Shown here one piece after another: positions 51,640 through 63,475 of a stretch of 64,000 nt of DNA. Positions within the stretch are counted from its first letter, which is position 1. Every line of letters begins with the position of its first letter. The DNA is from Temnothorax longispinosus. Taxonomy: Eukaryota; Arthropoda; Insecta; Hymenoptera; Formicidae. Both the position numbers and the translations under genes were made by a program. The stretch lies in NCBI RefSeq assembly GCF_030848805.1, contig NC_092366.1, positions 744,001 through 808,000 of the forward strand, given 5' to 3'. Below the pieces are notes generated by a model. That model did not search any database. It saw only the letters and a list, made by a program, of their open reading frames with translations, and was not told the origin of the DNA.

Positions 51640-51902
51640 CCGTCCGTCTGTATACGTTTTTTTTCTTGCACCCTCGTAGTGTATACGTGGGTCTTTCACG
51701 TTTGACGCTATTTTTCCCTACTTTAAAGTATTTAAAAAAATCTGAAAAAATTTACAAAACGTCTGTCTACGTTGTAGTTGACGACTTTATAGTTCATTTT
51801 GATCGTTTATTTAATATTTTCTGGCAGGCTTGCAAGTTTTACAGTTACGAGCAGATATCCTTTTGGCTCGGACGCTGTAGACCCACGTATACAGACGGAG
51901 GG
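51640..51902. mobile_element. piggyBac-like miniature element, 263 bp
   Basis: The left end is CCGTCCGTCTGTATACG, preceded by TTAA (51636-51639). The right end, inverted, is CCCTCCGTCTGTATACG, bordered by TTGA, a one-base change from TTAA. A second shared block, TACGTGGGTCT, follows directly at the right end. At the left end it comes only after a ~27-bp spacer (TTTTTTTTCTTGCACCC and following). TTAA targets, CCCT ends, and terminal plus internal repeats with unequal spacing are piggyBac hallmarks. A 114-codon open frame across it has no transposase motif. Confidence 0.7.
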
Positions 51903-54900
51903 TTGAATATTCGCTCTAAGCCTTTCCTAAGGATGTAATACGCGTATTATACAGCGCCAATACAACGTGGATGCGCCCATGCGAAACGCGACCATTTTCC
52001 ATCATCGTGAATTGCGCGCGCGCGTGCACAAACGCGCACACGGACACATGGAGACGCGGGGGCGCGTGCAAAGCCGTGAAATGCGTGGTCGATTTCCCCG
52101 CGATATTCGCATGGAACACCGGCCGAACGGTTTGACCATCGGTGCTCGATGCACGCGGCTCGCTGGTTTCGATTGATTCAGAAGATACACGTCAACACAA
52201 AGCGTTGGACGTGTTAAGGGGACCCCGCGTATTCTCCCGGCAAGTCGCATTATTTCGCATTCCGAACCATCAGCCGCACATAATGGGAAATATAAATCGT
52301 AATTACGGACGGAGCCAACCTTGCCGCGTGTGTCGTCCCTCGTCGGCGCGTCGTCCCCCCCGCGCGTTGAAATTTTGCAAGTCGGAATACGAATCGCGCC
52401 AATTGATTTCAACAGCGCGCGTATTCCCGCGAGATGCTCGTCGCGTAAAAAAAACATGCATCGCTGTATAAACTCGGCGCTTGTATGGAAATATCGGCGG
52501 ATCGTATTTTTAAGCCTGATAAAAAGTTCCCTGCATTGACAATAACGGCCAACATTATTAAAATTTCAGCTCCCGCCGCAGTCCCGACCGTCGGAGCTGT
52601 ATTTACACTCGCGGCTATTCGAAACGAATACACCAGTTTCAAGCTTGGCGAGATTTTTTTCCTCCGAACGAATTGCAACGTACGGTAATTAACATTCTCG
52701 TAAATCAGCAGAATTTAATGACGTATATACCTATTACAAAATACGAATGCCTAATGATAATGCACGATCGATCACGATTTCGCTCGCCTGGGAGGGACGA
52801 TGAACATCGCTATGATGAAAGATGAGCTAGCGCGAGAGCAGGTTAACATTTATTATAAATTAGCCCCGATAGCATAGACGGGGTAAGACGGGAAGGGGAG
52901 GGGAGGGGAGAGGTTGCTTCTTACTTCCCATCCGGTTGCTCGTACACTGTAAACTCATCTCGTGGTTATTAAGGAGTGATCGGCGTCTGCGGCGGGCCGA
53001 AACTTCCGGGCGAAACTTCTTAACGAGACGTAACAAGGTCCATTCTTTACCCGGGGGCGCTTCCGAGCGGCACCGGCCAGTAAATGGCGCAAATGCGCAA
53101 CGTTTATAATTCGCGAGAACTTGGCGAATAACTAAACAAAGCCGGGGCGTACAACAAAGCCCCCTCTGTGAATTACGTGTGTGCGCGTAATTACACGGAA
53201 GAACCGTTCTGCCCGCCGAGCACTTTTTTTCCCGACGTCGTCCCGAAACAATGGGCGCCATCGTATCATCGCGCGTCCGTCGTCGTGGGAAAAAAGGAAG
53301 TCATGCGGCGCGCCGGCCGCCGCCATGCGGTATCGGGAATTTGCGATATGTTATGCGTATAGCGAATTGTCACGGGAGGACTGATGCCGTCGGCGACAAA
53401 ATTGAATTTGCACGGTTCCGCGCCGCGTGCGTTTCTCCTTTCTTCGCGAGTAACCATCCAAAACATTTGCGTGCTAGACGAGACATTTTTCGCGCGCGTG
53501 ACACGGTATCCGCAACGATCGGTCGGAATTATGTATGTACACCTACATTGAAATAATCGTCGCGCGGAATTGGGTGATCGTACGAGTTGTTGCGCGGATA
53601 ACGAGATCACGTTCGCGTCAACGATATCGCGCGATAAGATTTAAAAAAAAAAAATCTCGCGAATGTGACGTTTGTAAGCGGGACTTCTGGCTACCTGATA
53701 TTTCCGCGACACGTCGAAACTTCTCTAAAGCTGCAAGAGAAGAAAGTTTTTTCCCGCGGGCATCAGCGATGTCCGTGTTATCACCTGCCAATTTATCGCG
53801 CTAAAGCGGCGACCTCTACTGCCTGCTCATCACTTTTTTTTCCCCCAGCGCCTGTGCAAACTGTCGCAATAAAACGGCTCGTAAACCCGGCGCGAATATC
53901 CGTCGTTGGCTTGTCGGGCTCTTCACGAGGATTTTCTGTTGTCCGTTACACACGCGGACAACGCGACGCAACACACCGCTTTGCAAATATTCGTCACTTG
54001 CAAATGTAATCTCGCGACCGTAAGAACGCGTCGTAACAAAGATACATAGCTGCAATTAGCTGTAATCGATTCTTTACGGATTTAAATATTATTCGATTGT
54101 CTTTATAGGGGAATTTCAAATCGCTTGATCTTTCATAAAAGCTGCAAATCGCCAATATATCATTTTTAGTAGGATTCTAATTAGTTTCAACTTTTAATAA
54201 TTATTGATATCAATGACAAATGGGCTTAGAGCTGTGACAGAATGTTCGTGTCGATAATATTTCTATATAATTTTTTTTTATATACTTATTCAGACTTAAG
54301 TGATAATTTTCGCAATAAATTCTTTAAATTCTTTACAGTGATTTAATTATAAGGATGCTGATTAGCATCGATTAGTTAAATCGATTATCGATTTAAGTAT
54401 ATGTGGATTTACTGTTCCAGCAAAACTAGAACTGTTGTGTTTCAAGACTGGAAAATATTCGGCGCGCAGTTCACTGAGTTGGAATAAGTATATGAAAAAT
54501 TCACATATAGAAATATTATTGACACGAAATATTATTGGTTTGTACGCATTGACGGGCGCTGCGTTACGGCACAACTATGAGAGAACCTTCTTGTATGTTT
54601 TATAATAATTTCTTCTTTATCAATAATTCGTAGCAGACTTTTTCACACATCTAACGGCGATAAAGAATTTCTTACTGAAACGCGTCGCAATATATGTTCT
54701 CGCGAAAAGTGCATTTGGTAAAGGGAAAGCATTTACGATGTCTAGTTCATAGATATGTAGGGGTAGAGAGACATCTGCCAAAAGAGATAAATTCAGACGT
54801 ATGCGAATCCGGTTAGCAGCGCGAATCAGGAGCTGTGCATAAGCGGACAAAGAGCGCGGAAGGGCATAGCGTAATGCGATAGAAGCAGCATCACAGGACA

Positions 54901-55646
54901 CACAGGTATGTATGTGCAGGAAGCGACAGTACGATAAGAGGTCGCGGAAACAGCGGGGAGTGATAGAGAACGGCGAAGAACGATGAATTCGAAATGCGAG
55001 CGCGCGATGTGAAGGGACAAAAAAAATGGGATAGAGCGCGCAAGAAGGATCGACATGCGATGGAGGGATCGGGCGAGGACAAGAAAACCCCCGGCTCTCT
55101 TATATCTATATACGCAGACCCGTGAAAAATGGGACAGGGTTCCGCGATAGCCGCTGTTTTTAACCACACCTGATAGAGAAAATTTTCATCGTAAAACGAC
55201 TCGCGTTTGTAAGAAAAAAAAGGAAGTAAATCTTATTAAAAATAAAGTTAATTACGAAGTTTCGCGAGTGTTCTCGTAGATCGTGCTCAAGGCGCGTATT
55301 CCCTACTTAAGATGTTGGCGGCTAAAGGAGGAAAATTTAATGCCTCAAATTTAACTCGGTGACATCGACAAAAAATTAAGTAGACGAAAACCGAATTCGC
55401 CTTTACGTAGCATCAATAAATCTCATCACGTAGGCGTTTTAGTCTGACGGGCGAGGTACTTTCCTCAGCTTGTATTTCGCATCACGATTCTCTCATGGCT
55501 ACTTTATAATTAATCTTATCATCTAACTTTGGCATGGACGCGCCGAATATGCCCACAATCTTCGAATTAAACTCTTAGATTTTTATCGTGGAAGAGATTG
55601 AGATACTATCAAAAATATTAAAGTTCTATATAGGTTATCGTGTAAT
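51903..55646. other. Gene-poor DNA, no recognisable gene
   Basis: GC-rich sequence at about 51.9-54.0 kb gives mutually overlapping open frames on both strands (for example 52002-52457 - and 53665-54009 +) without recognisable domains. The rest is AT-rich. A near-perfect 21-bp palindrome (centre AATCGATTATCGATT) lies at about 54376-54396. Confidence 0.5.
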
Positions 55647-55824
55647 ACACGGAAAAAAAGGATTAGCCGCTACAGCAAGGGATAACTAACATTTTTTGCA
55701 GCGAGAATTTTGTGTTAAGTTTTGCTATTATTGCTAAATTATAGCTCTCGCTGCAAAAAATGTTAGCTATTCCTATTTTGCAACTAAATTTGCTATATAG
55801 TAGCTGATCCTTTTTTCCCCGTAC
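55647..55824. mobile_element. Foldback MITE with ACACGGAAA-type ends
   Basis: The left end ACACGGAAAAAAAGGATTAG pairs with the right end (inverted, GTACGGGGAAAAAAGGATCAG). The internal block CTAACATTTTTTGCAGCGAG at 55686 pairs with its inverted copy at 55746-55766. It is about 178 bp, with a short AT-rich centre and no coding capacity. Its CACGGAAA terminus resembles the element at 29382-29641. Confidence 0.8.
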
Positions 55825-58800
55825 ACCTTTGATATTTTATGAATTTCGATATTGAATTAGAATCATTCAAAAACGTAATGCAGTATATTTTAATACAACG
55901 TGAAAAAAAAGTTCTTTAAAATTGGTTTCGATTACCTAGCGCAATGATTCTATTTCTGTTTTGGTATTTCCCAATGATTGATCCCCTTCGCGATTTTTCT
56001 GGCTCGCACCTTAATCCGATCCTGTGTACGTGCGATAGAACATATATCCTCGCAGCCGAGCATTGAAAAATTGCAGTCGTCAATCTGCAGCCGTGTGAAT
56101 TTTTCGAAAGAAATCAAACGTCGTCCGTGGCAGACTGACTCGTGCAATGCGAGCGGAATACTAATTCCAAATGAAACAACCACTCTAAACTGATACCATT
56201 CGGACTACTGATTTTCTGAATATTGAAGCAATCAATAGAATGCAAATACTCCAACGCGGAGGAAAGCGAGATGACGAAACCGAGCGAATTTGTGGGAATA
56301 CTACTACTACTACTACTTAGCGCTTGAGAAATCGCGAAACCGTATCGACACCGATCGCATTAGCGATTTGTTTAACATCGATTCCGTTCCGACGACGTTA
56401 AGCGATCCTTTGTATAATTTCCGCAAATTGGCATTAAGTGACCTCTGCTAATCCACGAAAATACTTTCCGCGCGGGGCACGTTTTTGACGGATGACAAAT
56501 TACGGTGCGTCCCGGAACTAATCGCCGGCTGCTGAATTCTAATGGGATCAGATTAATTATGACATTTAGCGTCTTGTTCGCGTCGGGAGAATACGGAGAT
56601 GGAGAAAGAAAGCCAGGCGGGTTGTTGGTGGATGGCGTCCCGGCTTCAGGCAGGCCTGCCTTCCTTAGGCGAAACGTAGTCCGTGCCGGTGACGAATGTA
56701 AGGCAAATAAGATAAGCGGAAGGAGAGAATGGTGGAAGTTTAATGCCCGGGTCCTTGGCAGTCGAAATAAATTAAACACGGTCTTACACCACTCGGTTCT
56801 GCTCCGCTCGGTACTTTGGCTGGCGGTGGTTGGTGTGCCTTAGGTATCCCGAATTTCGTCTTCGTCTCTGTGGATATTTATTTAACATCCCTCGTCCCGG
56901 CCTCTCCTTTCGCCAGCGTCTTCGCCTCTCTCGTAGCTTCCGACGCCTTTGTAAATTAATAAGAGCGGACAAACACGCAAAGGAAGAGAAGGCGAGAGGC
57001 TCGTTCCCTCGCCGCGGACTTTCGCGCACAAGGATTAACAAGGAAAACGAAGCTAAGCGCGCGTCTTCTCTCACTCGTAAGAGAAAAAAAAAGCATGTGC
57101 AAACATCTCGCGGAGGTGCGACCTTTAAGGTCACCTTCATTTATTCACAGCTGAGCTCCAAGCCGTCGCGTCGGCGTCGTCGCGCCGCGCCGCACCGCGG
57201 AAAAGAGAATTTCGTCCTTGCTCACGCGCGAAAAGGGAATCCACTAATGAATATTAGCTATCATGGTTGCGGTTCGAATATATTTGCGAAAATTCCCAAG
57301 GAGCACCCAAGAAGCACCAAGGCTACAGTAACGCGGACTAAATCTAGCAAGAGACGTCATATACGAATACTAATAATAAGCAAATAAATTTTTTTATAGC
57401 GAATTACCGCGTTTACGTATGTATATTCGTAACGTCGGAATTTTTCTCCTAACCCACGTGGAGACTTCTCCGTCCTTCGTACACCTCCTAACTTCTCCGT
57501 ACGCTAAAAGAGTTAAATCTGGTATTCTCCTTCGCCCGCAATTTCCCGAGCGCGAATTGAGGATTTCGAGACGTTACTCGGGGTTGCGCGCGTTACTCGA
57601 ACTGTATGATTAAATTCCCAAAAGCTGTAGGGGTGCCTCCGACGCCGACGATTCAACGTCTCTTCTCGGAGATGCAGACACGCAGCAGATACGACACGTA
57701 GAGGAGGCTCTGTGGGTGGATGGCTGCTCGTATAGGTGTAAAAGCAGCCTTGAAGATGCGCTAAACGTAACTACCCTAATCCCCGAGAAGTCGATGCGTC
57801 GTCGGGGTTAACGAAGCACCTCATACAACGGATGCCCTAAATCAAGTTACCTACCGGTTCCCGTATAATTTCTCAATTTCGTCATTAGGGCAAGATCGCG
57901 GCGCGCCACTTCGGATCGTTGTCTAATCAAGCTAGTTTCCAAACCCTGCCTGCGAATCATCAGGATAAAATAATTGCGCGACCCGATATGAGAGTCCGTA
58001 TAGTCGCGTCATTACGGAAGCTGGACGTAAGACAACGACATCCCAACTGGAGGGATGAGTAAGTATTATATACATATTAAAAAAAAAAAAAAATTACATA
58101 AATCTACATAAAATATTATTTCATTGCAGACTTCCATCTGAAGGGCGGCTTCAAACTTATTGGCAAATTTATTGCGATATATTTGGGATAGTACCACCGG
58201 GTATCGATCGCCGTGTATCCCTAGGGGCGACGCAAAACGCTAAATAATTCATCACCGGAGGTACGACCGTCATTTCGCGAGACAGAGAGGAATTCCCGTT
58301 GCCTCCTGGACACCCTGGTTCACCCTCTCTCTCTCTTTCCAGTCTCCCCCCCTCCCCCCTCCGGACCCCCGCCAACGATTCGATAACATAATCGCGGCGG
58401 ACGAAACGAAACGTTCCGCTTGCAAAAACGTGGGAACAAGCCGGAACAAGAATCTGGAGCCGGAGGCTGCGCGCGGACAGTATACCGCGTGAAGGTGGCG
58501 AAGGGGAGCAAGGGGGGGGGGAAGAAAGGACAGGGAACTGGATATAGGAATTATATGCGCCGGCAACGGGATTTCGATGCGAGCGGCTATAAGTGAAATA
58601 GCCGAGTTAATTACGGCGCCGCGCGCCGCTCTAAATCGAGTTCTTTATGCTATTAATTTTTAGTATAATACGAAGGATATAATGTGGAAATAAAGTGCCC
58701 CTCTCGGGGGAGACGACGCGACGGCGGCTATCTCGCGTCGCCGTACTTATTTGCGATACCGGCGCGGCATCTGACTTTGAAAAGTTCGAGATAATAAATT

Positions 58801-59204
58801 TTCTCCGGCAAGGGCGAAGGGGGAGAATTCAGGTCGCGAGATTTTCGCAAAATTCGCCGGATTCGTACTCCGACTCTCGGAGGTGTAGGCGGCCTCGCCG
58901 GCGCGGCGTCTCTCTAATTCATTCGCGCGGTAAACGCGCGATGATTAATTTAACGACCTCGCTTTAGACACGCGATATCACACGCAATAGCAAGAGATAA
59001 TTCCACGGAGTTTGAAGGGCACGTGCCCCTGTCGAGAAACTTGGCGAGACAAATTGGCGTGGATTCCCGAAGATACTGGAGAACATCCACGGGGATGCCC
59101 TCATAATCCCTAAATAACTCGCGTTTCGTTGTAAATTAAGTCACAAAGGATTCCGCCCTTTTATCCCCTAATTCCGGATTCATTAATCGTCGAGTGTCTA
59201 AAGT

Positions 59205-59232
59205 GCGCGCGCGCGCGCGCGCTCGCTCGCTC
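59205..59232. repeat. (GC)n followed by (GCTC)n
   Basis: This is an alternating GC run, then GCTCGCTCGCTC. Confidence 0.92.
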
Positions 59233-59279
59233 GTTACGCCGCGCAAGAATAATAATCGCCAACAAATAAGCAATTAATT

Positions 59280-59700
59280 ATGCCGTGATGAATTCGCTTA
59301 CCGGACGGTAGCCGCGTCGACCGTCGCCCCTCGTGCGTGACCACCCGGCACCGAAAGCTTTCCACCGGGATTGTACCATTTTCAACTTCAATCGAGGGTT
59401 TTCACTCCGACGCGAATAATGCCGCGGGGAAAAAAACGCGCGGCTAGGTTAGGTTAGGTCCCGAATCGCGCGCGCGCGACGCGATTAATCCGTTACCACT
59501 GTTCACCACTGTTACAGCGATCGCCCGGCCGGCCGGGCCGGCTTCCGCGGCCGGTTTTTTTGCGCGGGCGATGTACTTTCACCGGATGAAAAATGCGAAA
59601 AAACCCGGAGCGGGCCGGGACACGACCTCCACCCGACGTGACCGGCACGAAACTAATATGGCGCGGGGCCCGCGGGGCGCGGTGCGTTAGCGCGCGCTAT
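59280..59700. promoter_or_regulatory. CpG-dense block, possible promoter or 5' exon region
   Basis: The block is extremely rich in CG dinucleotides (CGCGCGCGCGACGCG near 59469; the inverted GGCCGGCCGGGCCGGC at about 59528-59543; CCGCGGCCGG). It also carries TAGGTTAGGTTAGGT, a motif seen in insect promoters as well as in the TTAGG telomere repeat. It is bounded on its right by very AT-rich DNA. It may be the start of an unidentified transcript. No initiator, ATG or exon can be assigned with confidence. Confidence 0.25.
59445..59459. repeat. Short interstitial TTAGG (insect telomere unit) run
   Basis: TAGGTTAGGTTAGGT is about three units of TTAGG, the usual arthropod telomere repeat. It is too short to imply a telomere. 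Confidence 0.7.
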
Positions 59701-60292
59701 TGGCTGCTTTGAATATTTCAAATTAATTCAATCCTCCCCGAGTAACCGACCTCGTGATTGCAAATACAAAGAATATTCAACAGAACTTTCATGAATATAT
59801 GATGTAAAATACATACCGTTAATCTTTCATGATGAGTCTCGAACGTCTTGTGTTTTCAGTGCTCGAGATAAAGCGAGAGAAATGAGTAATTACAATAAAT
59901 ACAATTATACAAATGATAATCGCAATAAATATATATCTTATATTTTATATATCAATATATCATGTTTTATATATATATTAATGTATATGTATGTAATGCA
60001 TATATTAATATTATGTAATATATTCACATATTAATATATTAATATAATTTATTATGTAATTATAATAATTATTTAAATTAGACAAGAATAAAGTTTTCCA
60101 GATATATAATCAAACTTTAAATCATAAATTAATAAGAGCACAGACACCAATATTAAAGCGAGAATTATAATATACAAGAAAATAAATTTAATAGAATAAG
60201 TATAAATTACAAACGTTTCAGTTTTAAGGTTTAGACCCTCGTTAGTGTATACAATAATAAAGATGCGATAATAATCTTAAATCGAGTCATCA

Positions 60293-60295
<3 letters not shown>

Positions 60296-60330
<35 letters not shown>
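60296..60330. repeat. (AT)n microsatellite
   Basis: This is a perfect AT run inside the left arm of the long inverted repeat. The right arm has only a short GTATAC-type sequence at the matching place, so the run expanded after the arms formed. Confidence 0.95.
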
Positions 60331-60334
<4 letters not shown>

Positions 60335-60666
60335 AACGGAAATGTAGTCATATTCTTAAAACAAATAATTAACCACGCAGTTGGTTAAGAAAGATCAACT
60401 AATCCACGAGCCATATCACAAAATTGACTGTTTTAAATAAAAGAAAAAAGACCAAAGAAATTAACCAACCGGATTTGTAACTCACAGGTGTTAAATAATA
60501 AAGTGAAACTCACTTACCTAACAGTCAAAGGCTTAGACTTAATTACAAAGCGAAATAAATACAAATCAAACAAACTAGTTAATAAGTAAAAACAAGTCAA
60601 TAGATAAAAACAGTATGATTACGTTTCCATTATTGTATACGCATGGTTGATGACTCGTCTTTTTAA

Positions 60667-61036
60667 CCCTCAGTTACCTTACGTTTTTACACCCCGATAT
60701 TACCTCACCAAGCTCTGAGAGACCCCTGCCGTTTTCTCCAGCTTGTATCTTCAAGACAAATGCATCAATTTGAAGTCTTTTTTTTTTTTAATCGATGCGT
60801 CTTTTAAAGATCTACAAGACTGTGCAAATTAGATTATTCCAAGTTAAAAAATGTAAATGTTATTTTAAAAAAAAGGAAGACGCGTTTTTCTGGAAAAGCA
60901 AAAAACTTAATTTTTTTCTTTTTAATTGATGTAGTCCTGGCTAAAAAAAGATACAAGGGTTTTATGAATGTTTTAAAAACCCTGCACGTTTTAACAATGT
61001 GCAGGGTCTCTCAGACCCAGGTGAGGTAACTGAGGG
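60667..61036. mobile_element. piggyBac-like miniature element, 370 bp, with TTAA target duplication
   Basis: TTAA flanks both sides (60663-60666 and 61037-61040). The right end, inverted, reads CCCTCAGTTACCTCACC, closely followed by GGGTCTGAGAGACCCTG. The left end reads CCCTCAGTTACC, then a ~26-bp spacer, then TCACCAAGCTCTGAGAGACC. Unequal spacing between the terminal and internal repeats at the two ends, CCCT termini and a TTAA duplication match piggyBac-superfamily architecture. The interior is AT-rich with homopolymer runs and has no transposase frame. Confidence 0.85.
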
Positions 61037-61220
61037 TTAAGATTATTACTACATTTTCATTATTGTATACATTAAAGAGGATCTAAGCCTTAATATCACA
61101 ACGTATAAATTTGTACTTATTATTGTATTAAATTTACTTTCTTATATATTATAAATTATAACTCTCGCTTTAACATCGGTCTGTTCTTATATACCTTATG
61201 ATTTAAGATTAACTATATAA

Positions 61221-62846
61221 ATTGTAATTTACGATTTCCGCAAACTTGCACAAAAATGTATATCTCTTCGTATATCTACTATCTACTCTTACACTTAGCA
61301 AAAATTCTATAAATCTTCTAAAATTGAACAAAATTGCGGATTGAAATCCTCATTAGTTTTCTCTCTCTTTCTTCCCTCCTCTCGCCCTCTCTCTCTCTTA
61401 TATATATTACAATATAAATATTCTCTTCAGAAAACAATAGTCTAATCGCGCGAGCATAAGAACGAGCATCAAAATCCTGTTGTGCCTGGCGAGGAAAAAG
61501 GTCAACGGGGAAGGATAACGATGATTAACGGTGATAAAAAGTGCGGCAACTCCTCTCGCGCAACCGCGGGGGTAAAAAAATTGATTACCAAATAGGCGAG
61601 AAAGCGGGGAAGGCACGCAACAGGAGTGCGAGCGCGAAATGGGACGGGAATAGGGGAGAATTGTCGGCGCATTCGAGAGTTAAATGGACCGTGGACAATA
61701 TAAACAAGGCAGCCGCCGGAGAGAAACGCGAGGCGGGGGTGGAAATTTCGAACGATACTTTTTGCCCCCGCGTACCTCGCACCGTTGCCCCTTCCCCCCG
61801 TCCTCCCGCATCCCTATATATCGGCCTTTTCCTCCGTATCACTCCTTTCTCCTCCCCTTCGCACGATTCCGCATCGCGAGAGAATACTTCGAGAAGAATT
61901 TTCCGCGACGCGGTCTCGCTGGTACCCCGAAGGAAATCTCTTAACGCGATCAAAGTTTTCCTCGAGAAAATCCTTCGAGAAGTCTCATCCCGAGTTCAAA
62001 GGTAAACCTTTTATCTGAGACCTCCAATATGGAAGCCTTTCTCGCCTCCGTTACGACATTTTAAGACATTTTATTCGGTCTTCCTCTCCTTTTTCTCTCT
62101 GGTCGAGAGTCAAGACATTCGATGTATCCACATTTATGTCTGTATCGCTACGCCGTTTCGTCCCGTTCGATGCACGTGATTTTGAGCACATCGAACGACA
62201 TGCATCGCTTTTCGAGACTTGTAATATCAGTTCTCGGGCATTACGCTGAATTTCGGGGATGAGAAATAATGGAGAAGAGAGAGGAAAAGATTTTTCGGAA
62301 TCGATTCCGATTTCAGTATAGTCTTGGAAAAAAAAACGAAGACATATATATTTGGTTCGCATAAACTTTTATTTTTTAACAAAAAAATAGAGAGGTCAAG
62401 CCAGGAGGGTGATTCTCGATAATCCGGAAATCGAATCATGTAACTGGCAATAAAATGAAGTAGTTATTCGAAAATGATATGAGGGAAAAAATGGATGATG
62501 AATAGGCGGAGGGAGACAGCCTGGAGGATCGTAAACGGATTGTTCAGGGGTCCATTGATTGAATGAAGACAGACATTCGCCTACTTCCTTCCTCTCTCAT
62601 CCTTCGAAACACAAGCTGATCGTGTACAAAATTCGTCTATATTTCTTATGTTTTTCTAGAAATACAAAAGTGCATTTTACTTGAGACCTAAAGTGCTGTA
62701 AACGTGTGACGGTTTCTATCTTACAAATCGTAGGAAAAATGTTTTTCAGCTTATTTTAAATAAACATATATATAGGTATGCATATATATATAACACAAAA
62801 TACGCGCGTTATCTTTTATAAATTTTCGTTTTACAAATCGAGTGCG
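61221..62846. other. Gene-poor DNA, no recognisable gene
   Basis: A GC-richer patch at about 61.5-62.0 kb gives overlapping open frames on both strands (61541-62005 +, 61585-61953 -), none with a recognisable domain. The rest is AT-rich. Confidence 0.5.
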
Positions 62847-63415
62847 AAGGTCGTTCTACATTAGTCGCGAGCAATCCATATTGTTGCAAGTCGCAAGAGG
62901 AATTTGAGCTTTTACATTGCAGTCGTAAGTCACAGCCAATCAAAGAAGATAACTGTTGTAAAAATGTTGTTATCAACATGTCCTAAGCAAGCAGAGCTGC
63001 TAGTAGTACAAGCAAGTAGTATTGTTTTCTTCGCAAGCAGTATTACTATTTCCGGTCGTAACGTAGTCGCAAATAGCAATCACAAGTTTGACCAAATCCA
63101 AAATTTGCGTCTCTGCGATTTGTGACAGGCAATATGAGGATCGAGCTCCGTTGTCTATTTCGCTTGCTCGTTCGTTTCGTGTTTTATTGTAACTCGCAAA
63201 GATATTGATAAGTTAGTAAATTTTATTTTAATAATGAGTGATTTATAGAATGGAATAAAGATGAATCTCTCTGAACGCGAACGTTCATGAAGATGATGGC
63301 AGAGACGCAAATTTTGGATTTGATTACACCTTGCAATTGCTATTTACGACCGGAAGTATAGTACTGCTTGTGTTCATGCAATTAGCTGCTTGCGACTAAT
63401 ATGTACAACGACCTT
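62847..63415. mobile_element. Foldback element with AAGGTCGTT-type ends
   Basis: The left end AAGGTCGTTCTACATTAGTC pairs with the inverted right end AAGGTCGTTGTACATATTAG. An inner left block (about 63010-63118, with TTCCGGTCGTAA, AATAGCAAT and CCAAAATTTGCGTCTCTGC) pairs with about 63295-63375. The left arm carries about 130 extra bases between its outer and inner blocks, so the arms are unequal. No transposase frame and no clear target duplication were seen. Confidence 0.78.
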
Positions 63416-63475
63416 TATACATCATTCTACATTGCGTTCGATACAGTCGAGGGATACGAAAGAAATATTACGTCT

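Larger units (their letters stand above)
55825..60100. other. Gene-poor DNA with a CpG-rich block at about 58.2-59.7 kb
   Basis: No supported gene lies here. (ACT)6 is at 56300-56317 and a poly-A tract is near 58078-58094. The 185-codon frame at 56830-57387 is Arg/Lys-rich with no domain and overlaps open frames on the other strand. The CpG-rich block is listed separately. Confidence 0.5.
60101..61220. mobile_element. Long inverted-repeat element interrupted by a piggyBac-like insertion
   Basis: The left arm (about 60101-60360) pairs with the right arm, which is split into about 60605-60662 and 61041-61220. Paired landmarks include AAGCGAGAATTATAAT, TAAATTTAATA, GTGTATACAATAAT, AATAATCTTAA, CGAGTCATCA-CCAT and CAATAA-GGAAA-GTA-TCAT. 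The spacer at about 60361-60604 is AT-rich and noncoding. If 60667-61036 is removed together with one TTAA, the right arm becomes continuous with the left arm's complement. The superfamily of the outer element is not assigned. Confidence 0.78.

Noticed and set aside
51594..51938. 114-codon frame over the 51.6-kb miniature element as a possible transposase remnant
   Set aside because: The frame spans the element's own inverted ends and flanking DNA and shows no DDD-type motif, so the frame is fortuitous.
56830..57387. 185-codon Arg/Lys-rich open frame on the + strand
   Set aside because: It has no domain or plausible splice-linked partner, it overlaps a - strand frame (56784-57140), and its composition reflects GC-rich DNA. 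A real gene cannot be excluded but is not supported.
59445..59459. TTAGG run as evidence for a telomere or fusion site
   Set aside because: It has only about three units. This is within what occurs by chance or in promoter motifs, and no degenerate flanking array is present.
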